DNA of 39,737 nucleotides from Lachnospiraceae bacterium (GCA_017962825.1 JAGCUO010000119.1:1-39737); one strand, 5' to 3'; numbered from the stretch's first letter, positions 9,345 through 18,826 are shown. Notes: generated from the sequence alone by a model not told the origin. Numbers and translations: made by a program.

Positions 9345-9387
9345 AAAAAAGCAATGAGCGGCGGTCTTTTGAACCGCCGCTCATTGC
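9345..9387 (-). terminator. Terminator of the mmsAB-chvE sugar transporter operon
   Basis: A perfect 15-bp stem (9351-9365 with 9373-9387) around a 7-base loop is followed on the minus strand by six T (9345-9350). It lies 20 bases after the permease stop codon and insulates the transporter operon from the t6A operon downstream. The rest of the gap, 9246-9344, holds no clear -35/-10 pair; a weak TATATT about 60 bases before the YcxB-like gene is the only candidate. Confidence 0.92.
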
Positions 9388-9406
9388 TTGATTATGGGAG
9401 GATTTA

Positions 9407-10597
9407 TTAATCTTTAGATATCATCTTTCCGCCACGCTTAGAGACGACATCGAAGATAACTGCTGCCAAGAGAACCAAACCTTTTACAACCTTCTGCCAG
9501 TTGGCATCTACGCTCATAAGAGACATACCGAGGTTGATGATACCCATGAGAACCGCACCGATGATAACTCCGGGAACGGTACCGATTCCGCCGTATGCTG
9601 AAGCTCCGCCGATGAAGCAGGAACCGATGGCATCCATCTCGTAGTTCTGACCATATGTAGGCTGAGCCGAGGTAAGTCTTGCGATGGTGATCATTCCGGC
9701 AAGTGCTGAAAGGAGTCCCATGTTTGTATATGCAAGGAAATAAACCTTGTTGGTGCTGATACCGGAAAGCTTGGTAGCCTTCTCGTTACCGCCTACCGCA
9801 TAGAAGTAACGTCCTGTCTTGGTATTGGAAGTGATGAATCCGTATACCAGAACGACGATCATAACCCAGATAAGAACGGTGGGGATACCCTTGTGCTGTG
9901 AAAGTCTGAATGTAAATGCAAGAATTACCACAGAGATGATAACTGTCTTAGCCCAGAAGAAAGCAGCCTTTTCCACTTCATAGTGCTTCTTGACCTTGTT
10001 GATCCTGCTTCTGAACTGAAGGAATACGAAAATCGCTGTTGCAATCGCACCTGCTAAAAGACAGGTAATATTTAAGGGATTGTCTCCGAAAACATCAGGG
10101 ATATAGCAGTTTGCACCGCCGCCGAATACATTTACGAAAGTAGTGTAATCCTTGATGGAAATGGTGAGTCCGTCGAGAACCACGTTGGAAAGTCCTCTGA
10201 AGATGAGCATACCTGCAAGGGTTACGATGAAGGGAGGGATTCGAACGTATGCGATCCAGAAAGCCTGGAATGCACCGATCAGAATACCGATTGCGAACAT
10301 GGCAAGTACCGTAAAGATAAAGGGTACGTGGTACTTTGTCATGAGGATCGCACCCACAGCACCGGTAAAACATACAACCGAACCTACGGAAAGGTCGATG
10401 TTACCACCTGTCAGTATGCAGAGAAGCATACCGGTTGCAAGAACGAATACATATGCATTCTGCGAAATGAGGTTTGATACGTTCATGGGAAGCAGAATCG
10501 ATCCCCCGGTACGTATTGCGAAAAATCCGAGCACAAGAATGAGTACAATGATCATCGTGTACTTCTTGACCAGATCAAGTATTTTTGTCTTATCCAT
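9407..10597 (-). CDS. mmsB: Multiple monosaccharide ABC transporter permease (MmsB/GguB/XylH type)
   Basis: A 396-residue integral membrane permease of the BPD_transp_2 (ribose/xylose) family with about ten hydrophobic segments. Conserved features include ILTGGNIDLSVGSVVCF near residue 63 and the loop AIGSCFIGGASAYGGIGTV near residue 328. Compared with ribose permeases it has an extra charged insert around residues 198-215 (FRSRINKVKKHYEVEKA), which is typical of GguB/XylH. It is the last gene of the chvE-mmsA-mmsB operon, 26 bases after mmsA, and precedes a strong terminator. Confidence 0.9.
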   Translation of the reverse strand: MDKTKILDLVKKYTMIIVLILVLGFFAIRTGGSILLPMNVSNLISQNAYVFVLATGMLLCILTGGNIDLSVGSVVCFTGAVGAILMTKYHVPFIFTVLAMFAIGILIGAFQAFWIAYVRIPPFIVTLAGMLIFRGLSNVVLDGLTISIKDYTTFVNVFGGGANCYIPDVFGDNPLNITCLLAGAIATAIFVFLQFRSRINKVKKHYEVEKAAFFWAKTVIISVVILAFTFRLSQHKGIPTVLIWVMIVVLVYGFITSNTKTGRYFYAVGGNEKATKLSGISTNKVYFLAYTNMGLLSALAGMITIARLTSAQPTYGQNYEMDAIGSCFIGGASAYGGIGTVPGVIIGAVLMGIINLGMSLMSVDANWQKVVKGLVLLAAVIFDVVSKRGGKMISKD

Positions 10598-10623
10598 TTT
10601 CTTAATTCTCCTTCGTATCCTTC

Positions 10624-12153
10624 TTATGCCGTTTTAATGATATGAGACATGATGATCTCCTGGCTTGCTTCGCTTCCCTTGAGCTCAGCTACCATCCTGC
10701 CTTCATTCATGACATAGATCCTGTCACACATTCCGAGTATCTCGGGCATTTCCGACGAAATCATGATAACCGACTTTCCTGCTGCGACCAGATCATTCAT
10801 GATGCAGTAGATCTCGTACTTTGCACCGACATCAATACCTCTTGTAGGTTCGTCCAAGATCAGGATATCGGGATCAGTGTACATCCACTTTGCAAGAAGC
10901 ACCTTCTGCTGATTTCCGCCCGACAGATTACCTACATTCTGTTCAACGGTAGGACATTTGATATTAAGCTTTCCTCTGTATTCGGAAGCTACGTTGTACT
11001 CTTCGTACTTATCGATAACACCGGCCTTGTTGGAAACACCGGAAAGATTAGCCAAAGTAGTGTTGATCTTGATCGGATTGGAAAGGATAAGTCCGTTTCC
11101 TTTTCTGTCTTCCGTTACATATGCGAGGCCGTGCTCAATGGCACTCTTTACAGAATCAAGTTTTACCTCTTTTCCGTCGATGATGATCTTACCGCTGATC
11201 TTGTCGCCGTAGCTCTTTCCGAAAAGGCTCATTGCAAGCTCGGTACGTCCTGCACCCATAAGTCCGGATATTCCTACGATCTCACCCTTTCTTACGTTGA
11301 TATTTACATTATCAACAACCTTTCTCTCGGAATACAGAGGGTGATATACGGTCCAATCGCGGACCTCCATCTTGATATCTCCGATATCGGTACTTCTCTT
11401 GGGGAATCTGTCGGAAATCTCTCTTCCTACCATACCCTTGATGATCCTTCCCTCTGAGAAGTCATCAACCTTCTTGTCAAGGCTTTCGATGGAGCAGCCG
11501 TCGCGGATAACCGTAATCTTGTCGGCTACGTAAGATACTTCATTGAGCTTATGTGAAATGATGATGGAAGTCATTCCGTTAGCTTTGAATTTAAGAAGCA
11601 GTTCAAGAAGTGCTTTGGAATCCTCTTCGTTCAGTGAGGATGTGGGCTCGTCCAAAATAAGAAGTTTTGCGTTCTTGGCAAGTGCCTTGGCGATCTCGAC
11701 AAGCTGCTGCTTACCTACGCCTATATCTTTGATAAGAGTCTGCGGAGATTCTTTAAGGCCCACCATTTCGAGGTATTTCTTCGCAAGCTCGTTAGTTTCA
11801 TTCCAATTGATAACCTGTCTTCCGCCGCGCTCGTTTCCGAGGAACATATTCTCGGCGATGGTCATATATGGTATAAGGGCGAGTTCCTGATGAATTATTA
11901 CTATGCCCTTGTGTTCGCTGTCTTTGATAGTATGGAACTGGCAGATTTCGCCGTCATAAACAATGTCGCCCTCATAACTTCCGTAAGGATATATTCCGCT
12001 GAGGACATTCATAAGAGTTGATTTTCCGGCACCGTTCTCACCGACAAGAGCATGTATTTCGCCTCTGGCCACCTCAAGGCAAACATTGTCGAGAGCCTTG
12101 ACACCGGGGAAGGTTTTGGTTATTTGCCTCATTTCAAGTATATTATCGGCCAA
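10624..12153 (-). CDS. mmsA: Multiple monosaccharide ABC transporter, double ATP-binding protein
   Basis: A 509-residue tandem ABC ATPase of the sugar class (GguA/XylG/MglA). Domain 1 has Walker [10 protein letters not shown] and Walker [16 protein letters not shown], with a divergent signature GVGKQQLVE. Domain 2 has the changed Walker [10 protein letters not shown] usual in this class, a full signature LSGGNQQKV and Walker [14 protein letters not shown]. The start is placed at TTG 12153: AGGAGG lies 7 bases upstream, inside the codons that would be read from the ATG at 12171. It energises the permease encoded next. Confidence 0.93.
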   Translation of the reverse strand: MADNILEMRQITKTFPGVKALDNVCLEVARGEIHALVGENGAGKSTLMNVLSGIYPYGSYEGDIVYDGEICQFHTIKDSEHKGIVIIHQELALIPYMTIAENMFLGNERGGRQVINWNETNELAKKYLEMVGLKESPQTLIKDIGVGKQQLVEIAKALAKNAKLLILDEPTSSLNEEDSKALLELLLKFKANGMTSIIISHKLNEVSYVADKITVIRDGCSIESLDKKVDDFSEGRIIKGMVGREISDRFPKRSTDIGDIKMEVRDWTVYHPLYSERKVVDNVNINVRKGEIVGISGLMGAGRTELAMSLFGKSYGDKISGKIIIDGKEVKLDSVKSAIEHGLAYVTEDRKGNGLILSNPIKINTTLANLSGVSNKAGVIDKYEEYNVASEYRGKLNIKCPTVEQNVGNLSGGNQQKVLLAKWMYTDPDILILDEPTRGIDVGAKYEIYCIMNDLVAAGKSVIMISSEMPEILGMCDRIYVMNEGRMVAELKGSEASQEIIMSHIIKTA

Positions 12154-12199
12154 TTTTACTCCTCCTTGCATACATAATGCATACGCTCTACCCCGACAA

Positions 12200-12222
12200 C
12201 AGGCGGGGGTTTACCCCGCCTG
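12200..12222 (-). other. Intergenic GC-rich hairpin between chvE and mmsA
   Basis: A perfect 9-bp stem (12200-12208 with 12214-12222) with loop TAAAC on the transcribed strand stands just after the chvE stop codon. No run of T follows, so it is unlikely to be a full terminator. Such hairpins after binding-protein genes often protect the upstream mRNA and raise binding protein over ATPase and permease; that role here is inference. Confidence 0.65.
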
Positions 12223-12244
12223 AGTCTGTATTGGGCAATTCTTA

Positions 12245-13408
12245 TTACTTAAGCTGATCAGCTGTGTAGTAACCTGATTCGATAAGAAGCTCTTCATAGT
12301 TGGTGATGTCAGCGAACTTGGGCTCGCAGAGATATGAAGGGATAATTCCGGTTCCGTTGTCATAGGTCTCTCTATCGTTGATAGGAGCATCGGTTCCGTT
12401 CATGATTGCGTTAACCATCTCTACGGTCTTAGCTGCGAGGTCACGGGTATCCTTGAAGATGGACATTGCCTGCTTTCCTGCGATCATGTTCTTAACGTTA
12501 GCGATGTCACAGTCCTGACCGGTGATGATGGGCCAGTTGTCGTGATTTGCTGCATAGTTAGCTTCAAGAGAGTTGGTAACACCCATAGCGGTTGAGTCGT
12601 TGGATGCAAGAACAGCGTCAAGCTGGGTTCCGTCAGCATAGTTAGCGGAGATGATAGCATCGAATCTGTTCTGAGCATTCTCGGTTGACCATCCCTGGGT
12701 AGCTACGGTTGCGAAATCGGTCTGGCCTGATCTTACAACGAACTGGCCGTTGTCGATGTAGGGCTGAAGAACGTCCATAGCGCCGCCAAAGAAGAATCTT
12801 GCGTTGTTGTCTCCGGGATCACCGGTGATAAGCTCGATGTTGAAGGGGCCGTCGCCGTTAGCGAGGTTGAGCTGCTGCTCAATGTACTGTCCCTGCTTGG
12901 TTCCTACCATGATGTTATCGAAGGTAGCATAGTAGGTAACTGCATCGGAGTTCATGATAAGACGGTCGTAAGCGATAACTGCGATGCCTTTCTCCTTAGC
13001 CTGCTCGAGAACGGTTCCGAGTGAATCGCCTTCGATAGCTGCGATAACGAGTACCTGGCATCCTGAGGAGATCATGTTCTCAATCTGAGAAACCTGAGTA
13101 GCGATCTCGTTGGAAGCATACTGAAGGTCAACTTCGTATCCTGCTGCCTCAAGCTGCTCCTTCATGTTCTCGCCGTCCTGGTTCCATCTCTGGAGATCCT
13201 TGGTAGGCATTGAAACACCGACTCTTCCGGCACCCTCTACAGTAGTAGCGGGAGTATCAACATCAGTATTACCTGCGTCAACAGTAGTGGTGTCATTGCT
13301 TGCAGCGGGTGAAGCGGGGGTGTTTCCGCCTGCGGTATTTCCGCATCCTGCGAGAACAGATGTAAGCATCGAAGCTGCAAGTAACAAACTAAATACTTTT
13401 TTCTTCAT
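12245..13408 (-). CDS. chvE: ChvE-like multiple sugar-binding lipoprotein
   Basis: A 387-residue substrate-binding protein of the periplasmic-binding-like (ribose/xylose) class. It has a lipoprotein signal peptide with lipobox L-A-G-C (Cys22), then a Thr/Ala/Pro-rich linker to about residue 60, and then the binding domain starting GRVGVSMPTKDLQRWNQDGENM. Typical segments VIAYDRLI, GDPGDNNA and TGQDCDIANVK are present and match ChvE/XylF-like proteins that bind xylose, arabinose, glucose or galactose. It heads the operon with mmsA and mmsB, with a GGAG ribosome binding site 11 bases upstream. Exact sugar cannot be inferred. Confidence 0.92.
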   Translation of the reverse strand: MKKKVFSLLLAASMLTSVLAGCGNTAGGNTPASPAASNDTTTVDAGNTDVDTPATTVEGAGRVGVSMPTKDLQRWNQDGENMKEQLEAAGYEVDLQYASNEIATQVSQIENMISSGCQVLVIAAIEGDSLGTVLEQAKEKGIAVIAYDRLIMNSDAVTYYATFDNIMVGTKQGQYIEQQLNLANGDGPFNIELITGDPGDNNARFFFGGAMDVLQPYIDNGQFVVRSGQTDFATVATQGWSTENAQNRFDAIISANYADGTQLDAVLASNDSTAMGVTNSLEANYAANHDNWPIITGQDCDIANVKNMIAGKQAMSIFKDTRDLAAKTVEMVNAIMNGTDAPINDRETYDNGTGIIPSYLCEPKFADITNYEELLIESGYYTADQLK

Positions 13409-13462
13409 TTTTTCTTTCTCCTTAATAGGGATATTTATTTGTTACACATATATTATTAACAC

Positions 13463-13490
13463 TTTATAAATGGAATTAATTTTTAGTCAT
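13463..13490 (-). promoter_or_regulatory. Candidate promoter of chvE-mmsA-mmsB
   Basis: On the minus strand ATGACT (13485-13490) and TATAAA (13463-13468) are 16 bases apart, giving a leader of about 45 bases to the chvE ATG. The -35 is a modest match, as expected for an activator-dependent promoter. Two GTTTTCC copies lie upstream at 13517-13523 and 13549-13555 and could be the activator sites. The assignment is tentative. Confidence 0.35.
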
Positions 13491-13601
13491 CTTGATATTT
13501 TTTTCTTCGTGAAATGGTTTTCCGACCTTCTACGGGCAATTTTTTGCAGTTTTCCCCGTCGAAAAACGCAAGATATTACCCGAAATTATGTCAACCCCAA
13601 T

Positions 13602-13629
13602 AAAAAAAGCCCGAAAATTCGGGCTTTTT
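13602..13629 (-). terminator. Terminator of the sugar-sensing operon
   Basis: GCCCGAA (13609-13615) pairs with TTCGGGC (13618-13624) and is flanked by A and T runs on both sides, so it can stop transcription in either direction. It ends the operon of the anchored binding protein, kinase, regulator and lipoprotein, 36 bases after the last stop codon. It separates that operon from the chvE promoter region. Confidence 0.88.
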
Positions 13630-13664
13630 CCTAATCTGCAAAAAATTATCCTGTTATAAATTTG

Positions 13665-14711
13665 TCAAGGCATCTGTTCGGGATCGTATAAATAGACATC
13701 TTCCTTGAGGTGGAATCCGCTGGCTATTATGACCTCATCCATATTATCGGCAGTAACTGCGATGGGTTCCAGACCTATGTAAGGTATGGTATATGTTCCG
13801 TCATCGATCGTAGTGATATCATCACCTGTCAGTTCTTCACCGCAGGCAAGAGCAATGGCGCACTCTGCGGCACGCTTCGCAAGCTTTTCCACGGGCTTAT
13901 ATACGGTCATTGTCTGTGTGCCTTCGATTATCCTCTGGCATGCCTCCAGATCCGCATCCTGTCCGACCACCATCACGTCTCCCGCAAGTCTCATTACGGA
14001 AAGAGCCTGTATTACCTGACCCGCGAGATTATCATTACCGCACATTATGGCATCTGCCTGTCTTACAAGATCTCCGTGAGTATATACATAATCCGCCGCA
14101 AGCTCCGCTCTCCATCCGTCGCAATGCATGGTATCGAGAATATCTATCCTGTATTTATCGCACACATCGGTAAAGCCGTTTTCCACAAGGGGTACATTAT
14201 TGTCCGTGGGAGATCCGCCCAGCATCAGCACATTGCCGTCAGCAATACCGTTACTTAAAAGTGCTTCCGCCATGAGCTTACCGACTTTATAGTTATCGAA
14301 AGAGATGTACAGATCCGCATTGGAATTGGTTACGAGTCTGTCATATGCGATTATCTTGATACCGGCATCCCTTGCCTTTTCAACCGTCTCTCTCAGGGAT
14401 TCGGAATCGATGCAGATTATGACAATAACATCCACACCCTTGGCAATCAAGTATTCTATCTGTTCCTTCTGCTTTTCAACATCACCGTTGGCGTTCTGAA
14501 CATTTACCGTAGCGCCCAGCTCCTTGGCTGTTGAAACGAATACATCCCTGTCTCTCTGCCATCTTTCTATTACGAAAGAGTCAAAACTCATTCCGATCTC
14601 AATGGTATCATTTCCCTCTCCGGAGTCCGTCTCCTGAGTTCCCGCGGGAGCATCGCATCCCGTCAAAAGAAGGAGAAACGCGGCGATAAGCGCGGTTATT
14701 TTCCTTTTCAC
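13665..14711 (-). CDS. Sugar-binding lipoprotein of the XylF/RbsB class
   Basis: A 348-residue periplasmic-binding-like protein with a lipoprotein signal peptide and lipobox L-T-G-C (Cys19). It keeps the ChvE/XylF stretch IEIGMSFDSFVIERWQRDRD, KIIAYDRLVTNSNADLYIS and VVGQDADLEACQ. It is clearly related to the ChvE-like protein in the next operon but lies in the sensor operon, immediately after the response regulator (TAAGTG junction, GTG start, GAGGG seven bases upstream). It has no transporter genes of its own. It may feed the neighbouring transporter or act in sensing; both are inferences. Confidence 0.87.
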   Translation of the reverse strand: MKRKITALIAAFLLLLTGCDAPAGTQETDSGEGNDTIEIGMSFDSFVIERWQRDRDVFVSTAKELGATVNVQNANGDVEKQKEQIEYLIAKGVDVIVIICIDSESLRETVEKARDAGIKIIAYDRLVTNSNADLYISFDNYKVGKLMAEALLSNGIADGNVLMLGGSPTDNNVPLVENGFTDVCDKYRIDILDTMHCDGWRAELAADYVYTHGDLVRQADAIMCGNDNLAGQVIQALSVMRLAGDVMVVGQDADLEACQRIIEGTQTMTVYKPVEKLAKRAAECAIALACGEELTGDDITTIDDGTYTIPYIGLEPIAVTADNMDEVIIASGFHLKEDVYLYDPEQMP

Positions 14712-16295
14712 TTACTTGCCCTCTCTGTACTCGGTGGGAGTCACGCCCACATTCTTTTTAAATGTCTTACTGAAATAATTGGGATCGGAATATCCTACCT
14801 TTGCACAGATCTCTTTCATGGATAGCTGTGTGGTAGCCAGAAGTTCTTTGGCTTTATCCATTCTGAGTCCCGTAAGATAGTCTATGAAATTCTCTCCCGT
14901 TCCTTCTTTAAAGATCCTGCTCAGATAATACGAGCTGATATTTACTTCCCTTGAAACATCCTCAAGAGTGATGTTGTCGGTATAGTTATTCTCAATATAT
15001 TTCTTGGCAGCCTCAATAGCATCATTGGAGCTTTCTTCACGCTTGGTGGAAATATTCCTGCATGAGAATATGAGTCTGTCGGAAAGCCAGTTCCAGAGAC
15101 TGTCCGTATCATCAATGGACATAAGCGTGGGAAGATAATCTCTGCGGTTGGATATGTTATATACCATACCGCCGCTGCTGTATGAGATATGTTCTGCACG
15201 AAGTGCAAACTCAAGTATCTTGAGTCTGATATCCATTATGTCTCCGCCGCGGATATATTCAAAATATTCCTTGGCTGCATTAAGAGCAGCTTCGGTTCTT
15301 CCTTTTTCAACCTCTGCAAAAATCTTCCTCTCGATATCAACGGGATAGTTCTCCGAATATTCGCATCCGATGGGAAGGTCGTCCGCATGTGCCACGGTAT
15401 TGGTAGTAAGGAGAAGTGCGTTCACCGCATCTCTGTAGGAACTTTCCATATCCCTTATCTTCTCTACTCTTCCGACGCCTATTCTGAATGCGATATCGGT
15501 ACGTTCTCTTAATTTGTGGGCTAGTTCCCTGGCCCTTCCGATGACCTCAACTCTTTCATTGTAGTCCATCGTATTATTTTCAAAAGGAATCAGAATCGCT
15601 ATCTTATTACCCATTACCGAGCCGACGATACCGCCGAAATAATCTTTGATATAACTTCTTATATTCTGATAGTGCTGCTGAAGTTTGACACCGCTTCCGA
15701 CCGCGTTGGTCATGTGGTTGCCTTCTGCGGCATCACCGGATACGATGACCATCATATAGCCGTAATCTGCGGTTATCTCCAGCATGGATCTGTAGTTTTC
15801 TATATCCTCATCGAAATACTCATGAAACAGGATATTATAGATAAGGCCGTTCTCAAGGATGGGTACAACGGTCTCAAGTTTCTCTCGTATAAACAGATCG
15901 TTGGAGCGTCTTTTCTTTTCCTGATCCACCAGCGCCATGGCATTTTTCAGAGCCGTGATCATACGGTTCCTGTCCATGGGTTTGGTCATATATTCTATGG
16001 CACCGAGTTTGATGGCTTCCTGAGCGTAATCGAACTTATCGTATGCGGACATAACAATGAAAATAGTATTATCATTGCTCTTTCTGATCTCACGCATCGC
16101 ATCGAGTCCGTTTATACCCGGCATCTGAATATCCATCACGGCAATATCCGGATGAAAGGTCTCGGCAAGTTCTATGACCTTTCTTCCGGTTTTGGCATGA
16201 TCTATTATGCAGCTGTCTCCGAATTCTTTTTCAATGATGAAAGATAGTGAATCGATAACTATTCCTTCATCATCCGCAAGTAATATTTTATACAT
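14712..16295 (-). CDS. YesN-type response regulator with AraC DNA-binding domain
   Basis: A 527-residue regulator. The receiver domain (residues 1-120) has the acidic pair DDE at 8-10, the phosphoacceptor Asp55 in MDIQMPG, and the Lys of TKP near 106. A middle region (about 130-420) resembles the degenerate ligand or dimer domain common in YesN proteins. The C-terminal AraC helix-turn-helix pair covers about 425-525, ending in DPNYFSKTFKKNVGVTPTEYR. It overlaps the kinase gene by 8 bases and should be its partner, most likely activating the adjacent sugar transporter operon. Confidence 0.93.
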   Translation of the reverse strand: MYKILLADDEGIVIDSLSFIIEKEFGDSCIIDHAKTGRKVIELAETFHPDIAVMDIQMPGINGLDAMREIRKSNDNTIFIVMSAYDKFDYAQEAIKLGAIEYMTKPMDRNRMITALKNAMALVDQEKKRRSNDLFIREKLETVVPILENGLIYNILFHEYFDEDIENYRSMLEITADYGYMMVIVSGDAAEGNHMTNAVGSGVKLQQHYQNIRSYIKDYFGGIVGSVMGNKIAILIPFENNTMDYNERVEVIGRARELAHKLRERTDIAFRIGVGRVEKIRDMESSYRDAVNALLLTTNTVAHADDLPIGCEYSENYPVDIERKIFAEVEKGRTEAALNAAKEYFEYIRGGDIMDIRLKILEFALRAEHISYSSGGMVYNISNRRDYLPTLMSIDDTDSLWNWLSDRLIFSCRNISTKREESSNDAIEAAKKYIENNYTDNITLEDVSREVNISSYYLSRIFKEGTGENFIDYLTGLRMDKAKELLATTQLSMKEICAKVGYSDPNYFSKTFKKNVGVTPTEYREGK

Positions 16296-17781
16296 CCCCG
16301 GTCCCCCTGGTGTCCGTACTCAGATACATGATAAATTTGGTACCTTTACCCTCGCCCTCGCTCTCGATGTGAAACACATCTTCTTCCCCGACAAAGAGCT
16401 TAAGTCTGGCGATAACGTTGTCCATACCGATACCGTTTGATTCCTTCTTTACCAAACCGGGTATCGGAGTTCCGTTTAACAAACCTTCTATCATCTCGGG
16501 ACTCATTCCGATCCCGTTGTCCTCGATGCTTATGCAGGCTTTATCATCCTGCCTGTAAACTTTCATCCTGATGCGTCCCTCACCCATCATATCTCTTATA
16601 CCGTGATTGACGCAGTTTTCGACAATGGGCTGAAGTATCATGCTGGGCATCTTGACATTCATGAGGGAATTATCGATCTCTTTTTCATACAGGATATCAC
16701 CGGAAAATCTTACATTCAGGATATAGATATAATTATCAACCAGCTCTATCTCTTCTCCGATGGTAACAGTCTTGGAACCTTTCTTAACATTATATCTGAA
16801 AAATTCCGCCATGACCTGAACATACTCATAGGTCCTGTCCGCTCCCTCCATCATGGCAAGCTGAGCGCCCGCATTGAGTGTGTTGAAAAGAAAATGGGGA
16901 TTGATCTGTGCCTGAAGGTATTTAAGCTGGGCATCCTTAAGATGGGCTTCCATCATCAGCTCTTTTTCTTTGAGCATTCTCTCGGTCTCGGCATTTTCCC
17001 TTATCTGCCTGATGTAATCCCTGATACTGACAACCATCTGGTTAAAGGCTTTTGTAACTACTCCGACTTCATCCTGTGATATTTCTTCAAGAGGTTCAAA
17101 ATCGAAATTACCTTTACCAACATCATCAGCTCTTCCCGCCAGCACCTTGAGAGGGCTTATCAGATTGGCAGTGAGTCTTAAGATCAGAAGTGCGTTGACT
17201 ATGATGACTGCTATAAGTATAAGGTTTCCGCCCTGTTCGAAGCTTTTGAAGGCAGTTACCATCTCACGATAGTTATCGGAATTTTCCTTGAACTGTTCGT
17301 TGTTAAGGCTGTAGATGTATGCACTTATATAACCGTAGAGTTTGGTAGCTTCTTCGTAGTGGCTTCTGTATTTCTCAACATTACGTCCGCGCTTTGCTTC
17401 GATGGTAAGGGCAACTTCCTCAAGATATGCATTGGACATGTTTTTGATGGAATACTCCATTCTGTCCAGAAGTCTTCCCGTTACAACATCGGACAGTTCT
17501 TCGGCCTGCTCAGAATAAACCTGCGTCGATCTGTAATAGTTCTCCAGTGAATCACTTGTCTTGGCATTCAGATATTCCGTCATGGAATCCTGAACCCAGT
17601 TTAATGAAACGGACAATTCATTCAGCTGGAGATTGGCCTGATATACGGTATCGATCCTTCGGGACATTATATTGATACCCGCAAGAAGCACTATGTTGAT
17701 AAAGAAAACGAACAAATTCGCCACCAGCGATATCGAAGTGAGTTTTATCTGGAGTGGCATGTTGCGGAATCTAGTTCTCAT
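16288..17781 (-). CDS. LytS/YesM-type sensor histidine kinase
   Basis: A 497-residue kinase with a membrane segment near residues 15-38, an extracellular helical sensor region of about 145 residues, a second membrane segment near 186-206, HAMP (about 207-260), coiled coil, the His_kinase motif QINPHFLFNTLN (His296) and an HATPase domain with N box QPIVENCVNHG and DNGIGM. The start is taken at ATG 17781: GGAGG lies 9 bases upstream, and the ATG overlaps the stop of the anchored binding protein. An ATG at 17811 would add ten residues, but has no suitable site. The short, all-helical sensor region fits a kinase that reads a partner binding protein. Confidence 0.93.
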   Translation of the reverse strand: MRTRFRNMPLQIKLTSISLVANLFVFFINIVLLAGINIMSRRIDTVYQANLQLNELSVSLNWVQDSMTEYLNAKTSDSLENYYRSTQVYSEQAEELSDVVTGRLLDRMEYSIKNMSNAYLEEVALTIEAKRGRNVEKYRSHYEEATKLYGYISAYIYSLNNEQFKENSDNYREMVTAFKSFEQGGNLILIAVIIVNALLILRLTANLISPLKVLAGRADDVGKGNFDFEPLEEISQDEVGVVTKAFNQMVVSIRDYIRQIRENAETERMLKEKELMMEAHLKDAQLKYLQAQINPHFLFNTLNAGAQLAMMEGADRTYEYVQVMAEFFRYNVKKGSKTVTIGEEIELVDNYIYILNVRFSGDILYEKEIDNSLMNVKMPSMILQPIVENCVNHGIRDMMGEGRIRMKVYRQDDKACISIEDNGIGMSPEMIEGLLNGTPIPGLVKKESNGIGMDNVIARLKLFVGEEDVFHIESEGEGKGTKFIMYLSTDTRGTGDV

Positions 17782-18826
17782 CCTCATAGCCCTCCATATA
17801 CTCCGCAACATTGTCCTTGGTGATCACGGAAATGTCCGACGTGAAATACTGGCTGGTATATCCGTACTGGAAATACTCGGTAAGTGCATTTACACTGTAA
17901 CGTCCCATCTGTTCGGTGTCGGTGGAAATGGTTGCATAGATAACATTTTTGTCTATTCCGTTTAAGATAACTTCCGAATCATAGTATCCGAGTATATCGA
18001 CAAGACCTACCTCGTTGTAATCTACAACAGTCTGGTAAGCAGCAATTGTATCCATTTCATTGAGGCATACCACGATCTCGGGAAGAGATTCTCTTGCTTT
18101 GAGCAAAAATGTCTTAATGGATTCTTCCACGGACAATTCACTGGTGGTATCAACACCGTAGATGGTAAGTTCGATGGGCGGATGAGAGTCTCTCATCTCG
18201 TTATCTTCGGCATCCACCGTCTCCTGTACCGCAGTGAACATAAGATTCTGGGCGGCATTTGCGGAATTGGCATCGGCAAATATAACCACCTCGATCTTAT
18301 CGTTGGTAAACTTCTTCTCCTGAGCTATCTTCAGGATCAGCTCACCGTACTGTTTTCCCAGATTATAGTTACTGACTCCCACATAACTGAGTCTTTCGGA
18401 TGCGGAGTTGTCATTATATAAAGTAACAACCTGAATCCCGTTCGACTCGGCCTTGTCTATGAGCGTAGTCATCTCTTCGCTTTCATCGGCACTTACTATG
18501 ATGCCGTCCGCGCCGGAGACGGTCGCTATCTCCATCAGTTCGTACACGGAATAGTCACGGGATAAATTATCGGAGATCATCTCCAGACAGTCATTGCTTT
18601 CGGATGCAGTTTCAAGTGCCGATTTATAAACCGACTGCCAGAATGAGGACTTCGGATTGTCGGCTATCATTACATAGTATCTGTCGTAAGCGGTGTCATC
18701 ACTGCTGATACCGAATCTGTTTGTGTAGCGGATAAAATTGATAACGAGAATAACGGTCAGCGCAACGATGACCAGAGTAATAAAACCTATGAATATTGAA
18801 TTATATCTTCGATTTTTGGGTGTCAA
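17771..18826 (-). CDS. Membrane-anchored sugar-binding sensor protein (XylFII-like)
   Basis: A 351-residue protein with a non-cleaved N-terminal membrane anchor (about residues 9-31) and no lipobox, followed by a periplasmic-binding-like domain (YYVMIADNPKSSFWQS, then GADGIIVSADES, and DTEQMGRYSVNALTEYFQYG near the end). An anchored binding protein encoded directly before a LytS kinase and YesN regulator is the layout of XylFII-LytS-YesN, described for xylose sensing in clostridia. The start is TTG with GGGAG seven bases upstream. Sequence does not tell the ligand. The first gene of its operon, it follows the ribU terminator. Confidence 0.85.
   Translation of the reverse strand: MTPKNRRYNSIFIGFITLVIVALTVILVINFIRYTNRFGISSDDTAYDRYYVMIADNPKSSFWQSVYKSALETASESNDCLEMISDNLSRDYSVYELMEIATVSGADGIIVSADESEEMTTLIDKAESNGIQVVTLYNDNSASERLSYVGVSNYNLGKQYGELILKIAQEKKFTNDKIEVVIFADANSANAAQNLMFTAVQETVDAEDNEMRDSHPPIELTIYGVDTTSELSVEESIKTFLLKARESLPEIVVCLNEMDTIAAYQTVVDYNEVGLVDILGYYDSEVILNGIDKNVIYATISTDTEQMGRYSVNALTEYFQYGYTSQYFTSDISVITKDNVAEYMEGYEDEN

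Noticed and set aside
12154-12171. ATG at 12171 as the start of mmsA
   Set aside because: AGGAGG would lie inside the coding part, and no site precedes that ATG. TTG 12153 has correct spacing and begins where homology to GguA/XylG begins.
13573-13594. TTGACA and TAATAT on the minus strand upstream of chvE
   Set aside because: The two boxes are only 10 bases apart, far too close for a normal promoter, and 17-18 bases downstream of TTGACA there is no -10-like hexamer.
14712-16295. AraC-type regulator considered as a one-component sugar regulator
   Set aside because: A complete receiver domain with Asp55 and overlap with the kinase gene show it is a two-component regulator.
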